From Hydractinia symbiolongicarpus (taxonomy: Eukaryota > Cnidaria > Hydrozoa > Anthoathecata > Hydractiniidae): a DNA stretch of 64,000 nucleotides. The stretch covers positions 39,949,201 to 40,013,200 of the forward strand of contig NC_079875.1 in the NCBI RefSeq assembly GCF_029227915.1, given 5' to 3'. Shown here in pieces: positions 1 to 10,435 of this stretch. Position numbers and translations under genes: made by a program. Position 1 is the first letter of the stretch, and every line of letters begins with the position of its first letter. A model generated the notes under the pieces. That model searched no databases. It was not told the DNA's origin and worked only from the letters and a program-made list of their open reading frames with translations.

Positions 1-1126
1 TATGAAACGATTAACTGTGGGACTTAATTGAGCTAACTTTGGACTGTCACCTGATAAATGTGATAAATGAGACAATTGGACTCCAAGAAATAACATTCTT
101 GTTAATTTGACGTGAATGCCGGAACTCAGCGATTACACTGGGCACTGTGGTAGCGCTTCATTTAAAAATTAAGATTCAAAAAGTCATTTTTTTATTGTGG
201 GACCAATCCTAGCCATTATCTCGCGCTGAAGAAGTAGCGGCAGTTTCAAAAACTACATTTAATTGACTTTCTAACGCTGTCAGTCCGTTTGAGTTACAAC
301 GGTTGGGTCACATATTCGTACCAACATGTATATAGCGATATTTTTCTGATATTACAAGGTTGCATCGCTTTTAACAATGAAACGATTGACTGTGGGACGT
401 AATTGAGCTAACTTTGGACTGACACCTGATAAATGTGATAAATGAGACAATTGGACTCCAAGAAATAACATTCTTGTTAACTTGACGTGATTACCGGAAC
501 TCAGCGATTGCACTGGGCACTGGGGTAGCCCTTCATTTAAAAATTAAGCTAAAAAAAGTCATTTTTTTACTGTGGGACCTATCGTAGCCGTTAGCGCGCG
601 TTGAAAAAAAAGCGACAGTTTCAAAAACTACATTTCATTGACTTTTTAACGGTGTCAGTCCGTTTGAGTTACAACGGTTAAGTCACATATTCGTACCAAC
701 ATGTATTTAACGATATTTTTCTGATATTACTAGGTTGCATCGCTTTTAACTATGAAACCATTGACTGTGGGACTTAATTAAGCTAACTTTGGACTGTCAC
801 CTGATAAATGTGATAAAAGAGACAATTGGACTCCAAGAAAAAACATTCTTCTTAATTTGACATGATTGCCGAAACTCAGCGATTACACTGGGCTCTGTGG
901 TAGCGCTTCATTTAAGAATTATGATAAAAAAAGTCATTTTATTATTGTGGGACCAATCCTAGCCATTATCGCGCGCTGAGGAAATAGCGACAGTTTCAAA
1001 AACTACATTTCATTGACTTTCTAACGGTGTCAGTCCGTTTGAGTTTCAACGGTTGTGTCACATATTCGTACCAACATGTAATTAGCGATATTTTTCTGAT
1101 ATTACTAGGTTGCATCGCTTTTAACA
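1..1126 (+). repeat. Irregular monomers, left edge of window
   Basis: Three monomers starting at 2, 377 and 752, each 375 bp and not obviously paired with one another. They carry different variant sets: the second has ctaaaaaaagtc and actgtgggacctatc, the third has the aaaaaacattcttcttaa / gccgaaact set. The first base belongs to the previous monomer, so the array extends to the left. Confidence 0.85.
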
Positions 1127-1302
1127 ATGAAACGATTGACTGTGGGACTTAATTGAGCTAACTTTGGACTGTCACCTTATAAATGTGATAAACGAGACAA
1201 TTGGACTCCAAGAAATAACATTCTTGTTATTTTGACGTGATTGCCAGAACTCAGCGATTACACTGGGCACTGTGGTAGTGCTTCATTTAAAAATTAAGAT
1301 AC

Positions 1303-1318
1303 AAAAAGTCATTTTTTT
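1303..1318. other. A-tract / T-tract dyad at monomer centre
   Basis: Each monomer has a run of five to seven A, then gtca, then six to eight T, forming an A/T inverted repeat that could bend DNA or form a short hairpin. Run lengths vary between copies. The breakpoints of the recurrent 72-bp deletion and of the truncated monomer at 2,626 lie in this element. Confidence 0.7.
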
Positions 1319-1397
1319 ATTGTGGGACCAATCCTAGCCGTGATCGCGCGCTAAAGAAATAGCGACAGTTTCAAGAACTACATTTCATTGACTTTCT

Positions 1398-1414
1398 AAC
1401 GGTGTCAGTCCGTT
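1398..1414. other. Conserved dyad aacggtgtcagtccgtt in the monomer
   Basis: Five-base perfect inverted repeat AACGG/CCGTT around a 7-base spacer. It recurs at the same place in most monomers (for example 648-664) and is followed about 10 bases on by another acgg. Occasional copies break it: aacgc near 274, and aacgtg near 22,273 and 23,696. A dyad kept through a satellite could be a protein-binding site or a small hairpin; no function is shown by the sequence. Confidence 0.6.
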
Positions 1415-1432
1415 TGAGTTACTACGGTTGGA

Positions 1433-1500
1433 TCACATATTCGTACCAACATGTATTTAGCGATATTTTTCTGATATTACTAGGTTGCATCGCTTTTAAC
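1433..1500 (+). other. Low-variation 3' block of the monomer
   Basis: Block beginning tcacatattcgtaccaac and running through the gatatt(t)n-gatatt stretch to gcatcgcttttaac. By eye it changes less from monomer to monomer than the CpG-rich stretch at 1,331-1,365. Main differences are T-run length (tttttctgatatt, ttttttgatatt), gtcaaat for gtcacat in some copies and gcatctc for gcatcgc in others. Constraint or simple recent homogenisation could both explain this. The attcgtaccaac core shares TTCGnnnnA with the CENP-B box but lacks its CGGG half. Confidence 0.5.
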
Positions 1501-2625
1501 TATGAAACGATTGACTGTGGGACTTAATTGAGCTAACTTTGGACTGACACCTGATAAATGTGATAAATGAGACAATTGTTCTCCAAGAAATAACATTCTT
1601 GTTAATTTGGCGTGATTGCCGGAACTCAGCTATTACACTGGGCACTGTGGTAGCGCTTCATTTAAAAATTAAGATACAAAAAGTCATTTTTTTATTGTGG
1701 GACCAATCCTAGCCGTTATCGCGCGTTAAAGAAATAGCGACAGTTTCAAGAACTACATTTCATTGACTTTCTAACGGTGTCAGTCCGTTTGAGTTACAAC
1801 GGTTGGGTCACATATTCGTACCAACAAGTATTTAGCGATATTTTTCTGATATTACTAGGTTGCATCGCTTTTAACTATGAAACGATTGACTGTGGGACTT
1901 AATTGAGCTAACTTTGGACTGTCACCTGATAAATGTGATAAATGAGACAATTGGACTCCAAGAAATAACATTCTTGTTAATTTGACATGATTGCCGGAAC
2001 TCAGCTATTACATTGGGCACTGTGGTAGCGCTTCATTTAAAAATTAAGATACAAAAAGTCATTTTTTTATTGTGGGACCAATCCTAGCCGTTATCGCGCG
2101 CTAAAGAAATAGCGACAGTTTTAAGAACTACATTTCATTGACTTTCTAACGGTGTCAGTCCGTTTGAGTTACTACGGTGGGTCACATATTCGTACCAACA
2201 TGTATTTAGCGATATTTTTCTGATATTACTAGGTTGCATCGCTTTTAACTATGAAACGATTGACTGTGGGACTTAATTGAGCTAACTTTGGACTGTCACC
2301 TGATAAATGTGATAAATGAGACAATTGTTCTCCAAGAAATAACATTCTTGTTAATTTGGCGTGATTGCCGGAACTCAGCGATTACACTGGGCACTGTGGT
2401 AGCGCTTCATTTAAAAATTAAGATACACAAAGTCATTTTTTTATTGTGGGACCAACCCTAGCCGTTATCGCGCGTTAAAGAAATAGCGACAGTTTCAAGA
2501 ACTACATTTCATTGACTTTCTAACCGTGTCAGTCCGTTTGAGTTACAACGGTTGGGTCACATATTCGTACCAACATGTATTTAGCGATATTTTTCTGATA
2601 TTACTAGGTTGCATCGCTTTAAACT

Positions 2626-2917
2626 ATGAAACGATTGACTGTGGGACTTAATTGAGCTAACTTTGGACTGAAACCTGATAAATGTGATAAAAGAGACAAT
2701 TGGACTCCAAGAAAAAACATTCCTAGTCATTTTTTTTTGCGGGACCAATCCTAACCATTATCTCGCGCTGAAGAAATAGCGGCAGTTTCAAAAACTACAT
2801 TACATTGACTTTCTTACGGTGTCAGTCCGTTTGAGTTACAACGGTTGGGTCACATATTCGTACCAACATGTATTTAGCGATATTTTTTGATATTACTAGG
2901 TTGCATCGCTTTTAACA
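2626..2917 (+). repeat. Truncated satellite monomer (292 bp)
   Basis: Start motifs at 2,626 and 2,918 are only 292 bp apart. Sequence runs normally to aaaaaacattc (2,712-2,722), then jumps to gtcattttttttt followed by gcgggacc, removing about 83 bp between the class-diagnostic stretch and the A-tract. The few bases at the junction (cta, 2,723-2,725) do not match the normal sequence on either side. Confidence 0.85.
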
Positions 2918-4069
2918 ATGAAACGTTGACTGCGGGACTTAATTGAGCTAACTTTGGACTGTCACCTGATAAATGTGATAAAAGAGACAATTGGACTCCA
3001 AGAAAAAAATTCTTCTTAATTTCACATGATTGCCGAAACTCAGCGATTACACTGGGCTTTGTGGTTGCGCTTCATTTAAGAATTATGATAAAAAAGTCAT
3101 TTTTTTATTGTGGGACCAATCCTAGCCATTATCGCGCGCTGAAGAAATAGCGGCAGTTTCAGAAACTACATTACATTGACTTTCTAACGATGTCAGTCCG
3201 TTTGAGTTACAACGGTTGGGTCACATATTCGTACCAACATGTATTTAGCGATATTTTTGTGATATTACTAGGTTGCATCGCTTTTAAAAATGAAACGATT
3301 GACTGTGGGACTTAATTGAGCTAACTTTGGACTGTGACCTGATAAATGTGATAAATGAGACAATTGGACTCCAAGAAATAACATTCTTGTTAACTTGACG
3401 TGATTGCCGGAACTCAGCGATTACACTGGGCACTGTGGTAGCGCTTCATTTAGAAATTAAGCTAAAAAAAGTCATTTTTTTACTGTGGGACCTATCGTAG
3501 CCGTTAGCGCGCGTTGAAAAAAGCGACAGTTTCGAAAACTACATTTCATTGACTTTCTAACGGTGTCAGTCCGTTTGAGTTGCAACGGTTGGGTCACATA
3601 TTCGTACCAACATGTATTTAGCGATATTTTTCTGATATTACTAGGTTGCATCGCTTTTAACTATGAAACGATTGACTGTGGGACTTAATTGAGCTAACTT
3701 TGGACTGTCACCTGATAAATGTGATAAAAGAGACAATTGGACTCCAAGAAAAAACATTCTTCTTAATTTCACATGATTGCCGAAACTCAGCGATTACACT
3801 GGGCTTTGTGGTTGCGCTTCATTTAAGAATTATGATAAAAAAGTCATTTTTTTATTGTGGGACCAATCATAGCCATTATCGTGCGCTGAGGAAATAGCGA
3901 CAGTTTCAAAAACTATATTTTGTTGACTTTCTAACGGTGTCAGTCCGTTTGAGTTTCAACGGTTGTGTCACATTTTCGTGCCAACATGTATTTAGCGATA
4001 TTTTTTGATATTACTAGGTTGCATCGCTTTTAACAATGAAACGTTGACTGTGGGACTTAATTGAGCTAA
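2918..4069 (+). repeat. Irregular monomers between the truncated unit and the 8-mer HOR
   Basis: About three monomers. Two carry the linked variants tttcacatgattgccgaaact and ctttgtggttgcgc (near 3,020-3,070 and 3,770-3,815), a combination seen again near 4,140 and 7,140. The monomer between them belongs to the ctaaaaaaagtc / cctatcgtagccgttagc class. Confidence 0.7.
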
Positions 4070-7065
4070 CTTTGGACTGTCACCTGATAAATGTGATAAA
4101 AGAGACAACTGGACTCCAAGAAAAAACATTCTTCTTAATTTCACATGATTGCCGAAACTCAGCGATTACACTGGGCTTTGTGGTTGCGCTTCATTTAAGA
4201 ATTATGATAAAAAAGTCATTTTTTTATTGTGGGACCAATCCTAGCCATTATCGCGCGCTGAAGAAATAGCGGCAGTTTCAAAAACTACATTACATTGACT
4301 TTCTAACGGTGTCAGTCCGTTTGAGTTACAACGGTTGGGTCACATATTCGTACCAACATGTAATTAGCGATATTTTTCTGATATTACTAGGTTGCATCGC
4401 TTTTAACAATGAAACGATTGACTGTGGGACTTAATTGAGCTAACTTTGGACTGTGACCTGATAAATGTGATATATGAGACAATTGGACTCCAAGAAATAA
4501 CATTCTTGTTAACTTGACGTGATTGCCGGAACGCAGCGATTACACTGGGCACTGTGGTAGCGCTTCATTTTGAAATTAAGCTAAAAAAAGTCATTTTTTT
4601 ACTGTGGGACCTATCTTAGCCGTTAGCGCTCGTCGAAAAAAAAGCGACAGTTTCAAAAACTACATTTCATTGACTTTCTAACGGTGTCAGTCCGTTTAAG
4701 TTGCAACGGTTGGGTCACATATTCGTACCAACATGTATTTAGCGATATTTTTTTGATATTACTATGTTGCATCGCTTTTAACAATGAAACGTTGACTGTG
4801 GGACTTAATTGAACTAACTTTGGACTGTGACCTGATAAATGTGATAAATGAGACAATTGGACTACAAGAAATAACATTCTTCTGAATTTGACGTGATTGC
4901 CGGAACTCAGCGATTACACTGGGCTCTGTGGTAGCGCTTCATTTAAGACTTAAGTTAAAAAAAAGTCATTTTTTTATTGTGGGACCAATCCTAGACGTTA
5001 TAGCGCGCTGAGGAAATAGCGACAGTTTCAAAAACTACATTTCATTGACTTTCTAACGGTGTCAGTCCGTTTGGGTTAGAACGGTTGGGTAACATATTTG
5101 TACCAACATGTATTTAGCGATATTTTTCTGATATTACTAGGTTGCATCGCTTTTAACTATGAAACAATTGACTGTGGGACTTAATTCAGCTAACTTTGGA
5201 CTGTCACCTGCTAAATGTGATAAAAGAGACAATTGGACTTCAAGAAAAAACATTCTTCTTAATTTGACATGATTGCCGAAACTCAGCGATTACACTGGGC
5301 TCTGTGGTAGCGCTTCATTTAAGAATTAAGTTAAAAAAAGTCATTTTTTTATTGTGGGACCAATCCTAGACGTTATCGCGCGCTGAGGAAATAGCGACAG
5401 TTTCAAAAACTACATTTCATTGACTTTCTAACGGTGTCAGTCCGTTTGGGTTAGAACGGTTGGGTAACATATTTGTACCAACATGTATTTAGCGATATTT
5501 TTCTGATATTACTAGGTTGCATCGCTTTTAACTATGAAACAATTGACTGTGGGACTTAATTCAGCTAACTTTGGACTGTCACCTGGTAAATGTGATAAAA
5601 GAGACAATTGGACTTCAAGAAAAAACATTCTTCTTAATTTGACATGATTGCCGAAACTCAGCGATTACACTGGGCTCTGTGGTAGCGCTTCATTTAAGAA
5701 TTAAGTTAAAAAAAGTCATTTTTTTATTGTGGGACCAATCCTAGACGTTATCGCGCGCTGAGGAAATAGCGACAGTTTCAAAAACTACATTTCATTGTCT
5801 TTCTAACGGTGTCAGTCCGTTTGAGTTTCAACGGTTGTGTCACATATTCGTACCAACATATGTTTAGCGGTATTTTTCTGATATTACTAGGTTGCGTCGC
5901 TTTTAACTATTAAACGATTGACTGTGGGACTTAATTGAGCAAACTTTGGACTGTCTCCTGATAAATGTGATAAAGCAGATAATTGGGCTCTAAGAAATAA
6001 CATTCTTGTTAACTTGACAAGATTGCCGAAACTCAGCGATTACACTGGGCTCTGTGGTAGCGCTTTATTTAAGAATTAAGATAAAAAGTCATTTTTTTGT
6101 TGTGGGACCAATCCTAGCCAATATCTCGCGCTGAAGAAATAGCGACAGTTTCAAAAACTACATTTTATTGACTTTCTAACGGTGTCAGTCCGTTTGAGTT
6201 ACAAGGGTTGGGTCACATATTCGTACCAACATGTATTTTGCGATATTTTTTTGATATTACTAGGTTGCGTCGCTTTTAACTATGAAACGATTGACTGTGG
6301 GACTTAATTGAGCTAACTTTGGACTGTCACCTGATAAATGTGATAAAAGAGACAATTGGACTTCAAGAAAAAACATTCTTCTTAATTTGACATGATTGCC
6401 GAAACTCAGCGATTACACTTGGCTCTGTGGTAGCGCTTCATTTAAGAATTAAGATAAAAAAGTCATTTTTTTATTGTGGGACCAATCCTACCCGTTATCG
6501 CGCGCTGAAGAAATAGCGACAGTTTCAAAAACTACATTTCATTGACTTTCTAACGGTGTCAGTCCGTTTGGGTTAGAACGGTTGGGTAACATATTCCTAC
6601 CAACATGTTTTTAGCGATATTTTTCTGATATTACTAGGTTGCATCGCTTTTAACTATGAAACGATTGACTGTGGGACTTAATTGAGCTAACTTTGGACTG
6701 TCACCTGATAAATGTGATAAAAGAGACAATTGGACTTCAAGAAAAAACATTCTTCTTAATTTGACATGATTGCCGAAACTCAGCGATTACACTTGGCTCT
6801 GTGGTAGCGCTTCATTTAAGAATTATGATAAAAAAAGTCATTTTTTTATTGTGGGACCAATCCTAGCCATTATCGCGCGCTGAGGAAATAGCGACAGTTT
6901 CAAAAACTATATTTCATAGACTTTTTAACGGTGTCAGTCTGTTTGAGTTTCAACGGTTGTGTCACATATCCGTAGAAACATGTATTTAGCGATATTTTTT
7001 TGATATTACTAGGCTGCATCGCTTTTAACAATGAAACGTTGACTGTGGGACTTAATTGAACTAAC
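4070..7065 (+). repeat. HOR copy 1, 8 monomers (about 2,995 bp)
   Basis: Self-similar to the next block: marks at 4,072 recur at 7,067 (offset 2,995), then at offset 3,369 after an extra monomer in the right copy. For example gttgcgtcgc with actattaaacg at 5,891 recurs at 9,260. Inside this block the monomers near 5,161 and 5,536 are close duplicates of each other, sharing gaaacaattg and taattcagctaac. The edges are where the two copies stop agreeing. Confidence 0.8.
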
Positions 7066-10000
7066 TTTGGACTGTCACCTGATAAATGTGATAAAAGAGA
7101 CAACTGGACTCCAAGAAAAAACATTCTTCTTAATTTCACATGATTGCCGAAACTCAGCGATTACACTGGGCTTTGTGGTTGCGCTTCATTTAAGAATTAT
7201 GATAAAAAAGTCATTTTTTTATTGTGGGACCAATCCTAGCCATTATCGCGCGCTGAAGAAATAGCGGCAGTTTCAAAAACTACATTACATTGACTTTCTA
7301 ACGGTGTCAGTCCGTTTGAGTTACAACGGTTGGGTCACATATTCGTACCAACATGTAATTAGCGATATTTTTCTGATATTACTAGGTTGCATCGCTTTTA
7401 ACAATGAAACGATTGACTGTGGGACTTAATTGAGCTAACTTTGGACTGTGACCTGATAAATGTGATAAATGAGACAATTGGACTCCAAGAAATAACATTC
7501 TTGTTAACTTGACGTGATTGCCGGAACGCAGCGATTACACTGGGCACTGTGGTAGCGCTTCATTTTGAAATTAAGCTAAAAAAAGTCATTTTTTTACTGT
7601 GGGACCTATCTTAGCCGTTAGCGCTCGTCGAAAAAAAAGCGACAGTTTCAAAAACTACATTTCATTGACTTTCTAACGGTGTCAGTCCGTTTAAGTTGCA
7701 ACGGTTGGGTCACATATTCGTACCAACATGTATTTAGCGATATTTTTTTGATATTACTATGTTGCATCGCTTTTAACAATGAAACGTTGACTGTGGGACT
7801 TAATTGAACTAACTTTGGACTGTGACCTGATAAATGTGATAAATGAGACAATTGGACTCCAAGAAATAACATTCTTGTTAACTTGACGTGATTGCCGGAA
7901 CGCAGCGATTACACTGGGCACTGTGGTAGCGCTTCATTTTGAAATTAAGCTAAAAAAAGTCATTTTTTTACTGTGGGACCTATCTTAGCCGTTAGCGCTC
8001 GTCGAAAAAAAAGCGACAGTTTCAAAAACTACATTTCATTGACTTTCTAACGGTGTCAGTCCGTTTAAGTTGCAACGGTTGGGTCACATATTCGTACCAA
8101 CATGTATTTAGCGATATTTTTTTGATATTACTATGTTGCATCGCTTTTAACAATGAAACGTTGACTGTGGGACTTAATTGAACTAACTTTGGACTGTGAC
8201 CTGATAAATGTGATAAATGAGACAATTGGACTACAAGAAATAACATTCTTCTGAATTTGACGTGATTGCCGGAACTCAGCGATCACACTGGGCTCTGTGG
8301 TAGCGCTTCATTTAAGACTTAAGTTAAAAAAAAGTCATTTTTTTATTGTGGGACCAATCCTAGACGTTATAGCGCGCTGAGGAAATAGCGACAGTTTCAA
8401 AAACTACATTTCATTGACTTTCTAACGGTGTCAGTCCGTTTGGGTTAGAACGGTTGGGTAACATATTTGTACCAACATGTATTTAGCGATATTTTTCTGA
8501 TATTACTAGGTTGCATCGCTTTTAACTATGAAACAATTGACTGTGGGACTTAATTCAGCTAACTTTGGACTGTCACCTGCTAAATGTGATAAAAGAGACA
8601 ATTGGACTTCAAGAAAAAACATTCTTCTTAATTTGACATGATTGCCGAAACTCAGCGATTACACTGGGCTCTGTGGTAGCGCTTCATTTAAGAATTAAGT
8701 TAAAAAAAGTCATTTTTTTATTGTGGGACCAATCCTAGACGTTATCGCGCGCTGAGGAAATAGCGACAGTTTCAAAAACTACATTTCATTGACTTTCTAA
8801 CGGTGTCAGTCCGTTTGGGTTAGAACGGTTGGGTAACATATTTGTACCAACATGTATTTAGCGATATTTTTCTGATATTACTAGGTTGCATCGCTTTTAA
8901 CTATGAAACAATTGACTGTGGGACTTAATTCAGCTAACTTTGGACTGTCACCTGGTAAATGTGATAAAAGAGACAATTGGACTTCAAGAAAAAACATTCT
9001 TCTTAATTTGACATGATTGCCGAAACTCAGCGATTACACTGGGCTCTGTGGTAGCGCTTCATTTAAGAATTAAGTTAAAAAAAGTCATTTTTTTATTGTG
9101 GGACCAATCCTAGACGTTATCGCGCGCTGAGGAAATAGCGACAGTTTCAAAAACTACATTTCATTGTCTTTCTAACGGTGTCAGTCCGTTTGAGTTTCAA
9201 CGGTTGTGTCACATATTCGTACCAACATATGTTTAGCGGTATTTTTCTGATATTACTAGGTTGCGTCGCTTTTAACTATTAAACGATTGACTGTGGGACT
9301 TAATTGAGCAAACTTTGGACTGTCTCCTGATAAATGTGATAAAGCAGATAATTGGGCTCTAAGAAATAACATTCTTGTTAACTTGACAAGATTGCCGAAA
9401 CTCAGCGATTACACTGGGCTCTGTGGTAGCGCTTTATTTAAGAATTAAGATAAAAAGTCATTTTTTTGTTGTGGGACCAATCCTAGCCAATATCTCGCGC
9501 TGAAGAAATAGCGACAGTTTCAAAAACTACATTTTATTGACTTTCTAACGGTGTCAGTCCGTTTGAGTTACAAGGGTTGGGTCACATATTCGTACCAACA
9601 TGTATTTTGCGATATTTTTTTGATATTACTAGGTTGCGGCGCTTTTAACTATGAAACGATTGACTGTGGGATAATTGAGCAAACTTTGGACTGTCTCCTG
9701 ATAAATGTTATAAAGCAGACAATTGGACTCCAAGGAATAACATTCTTCTTAATTGACGTGATTGCCGGAACTCAGCGATTACACTGGGCTCTGTGGTAGC
9801 GCTTCATTTAAGAATTAAGATAAAAAAGTCATTTTTTTATTGTGGGACCAATCCTACCCGTTATCGCGCGCTGAAGAAATAGCGACAGTTTCAAAAACTA
9901 CATTTCATTGACTTTCTAACGGTGTCAGTCCGTTTGGGTTAGAACGGTTGGGTAACATATTCCTACCAACATGTTTTTAGCGATATTTTTCTGATATTAC

Positions 10001-10435
10001 TAGGTTGCATCGCTTTTAACTATGAAACGATTGACTGTGGGACTTAATTGAGCTAACTTTGGACTGTCACCTGATAAATGTGATAAAAGAGACAATTGGA
10101 CTTCAAGAAAAAACATTCTTCTTAATTTGACATGATTGCCGAAACTCAGCGATTACACTGGGCTCTGTGGTAGCGCTTCATTTAAGAATTATGATAAAAA
10201 AAGTCATTTTTTTATTGTGGGACCAATCCTAGCCATTATCGCGCGCTGAGGAAATAGCGACAGTTTCAAAAACTATATTTCATAGACTTTTTAACGGTGT
10301 CAGTCTGTTTGAGTTTCAACGGTTGTGTCACATATCCGTAGAAACATGTATTTAGCGATATTTTTTTGATATTACTAGGCTGCATCGCTTTTAACAATGA
10401 AACGTTGACTGTGGGACTTAATTGAACTAACTTTG
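7066..10435 (+). repeat. HOR copy 2, 9 monomers (about 3,369 bp)
   Basis: Near-copy of 4,070-7,065 with one additional monomer: the units near 7,648-7,872 and 8,022-8,246 are almost the same and correspond to a single unit near 4,653-4,877. A short stretch at about 9,636-9,790 (gttgcggcgc, gggataattgagcaaac) does not match its partner at about 6,267-6,420 and looks like a patch from the neighbouring monomer type. After it agreement resumes at offset 3,366. Confidence 0.8.
7648..8246 (+). repeat. Single-monomer duplication inside HOR copy 2
   Basis: Two adjacent 374-bp units share gctcgtcgaaaaaaaagcg, gtttaagttgcaacgg and actatgttgcatcgc. Only one such unit is present in the partner HOR copy (4,620-4,880). 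The second unit ends in actacaag, as the unit at 4,860 does; the first has actccaag. So the extra copy was added on the left or patched afterwards. Confidence 0.75.

Larger units (their letters stand above)
1127..1501 (+). repeat. Representative satellite monomer with internal anatomy
   Basis: This 375-bp copy is given as a reference because it has no large indel. In order: start motif atgaaacg (1,127); first gtgggac box (1,142-1,148); ttggact at 1,164 and again at 1,201, flanking the doubled tgataaatg element, which is degenerate here; a class-diagnostic stretch (1,210-1,260); A-tract, gtca, T-tract (1,303-1,318); second gtgggac box (1,322-1,328); a CpG-rich variable stretch (1,331-1,365); an AACGG/CCGTT dyad (1,398-1,414); and a 3' block (1,433-1,500) that varies little through the window. 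Monomer phase is arbitrary because no array edge is visible. Confidence 0.9.
1127..2625 (+). repeat. Dimeric HOR of about 749 bp, two copies
   Basis: Monomers starting at 1,127, 1,502, 1,877 and 2,251 alternate. The second and fourth share the unusual acaattgttctcc and aatttggcgtg (near 1,571 and 2,320), and the first and third share gttactacgg (near 1,418 and 2,168). The period between shared marks is about 749 bp, two monomers. Scattered differences, such as tcaccttat in the first monomer only, show that the duplication is not brand new. Confidence 0.75.

Noticed and set aside
1311-1330. T-tract after a dyad, resembling a bacterial intrinsic terminator
   Set aside because: The stem is A/T only, and the element occurs once per monomer in a eukaryotic-type satellite with no genes upstream.
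1437-1453. Possible CENP-B box at attcgtaccaacatgta
   Set aside because: It has TTCG and the A four bases on but lacks the CGGG half of the core nTTCGnnnnAnnCGGGn; I found no full match on either strand.
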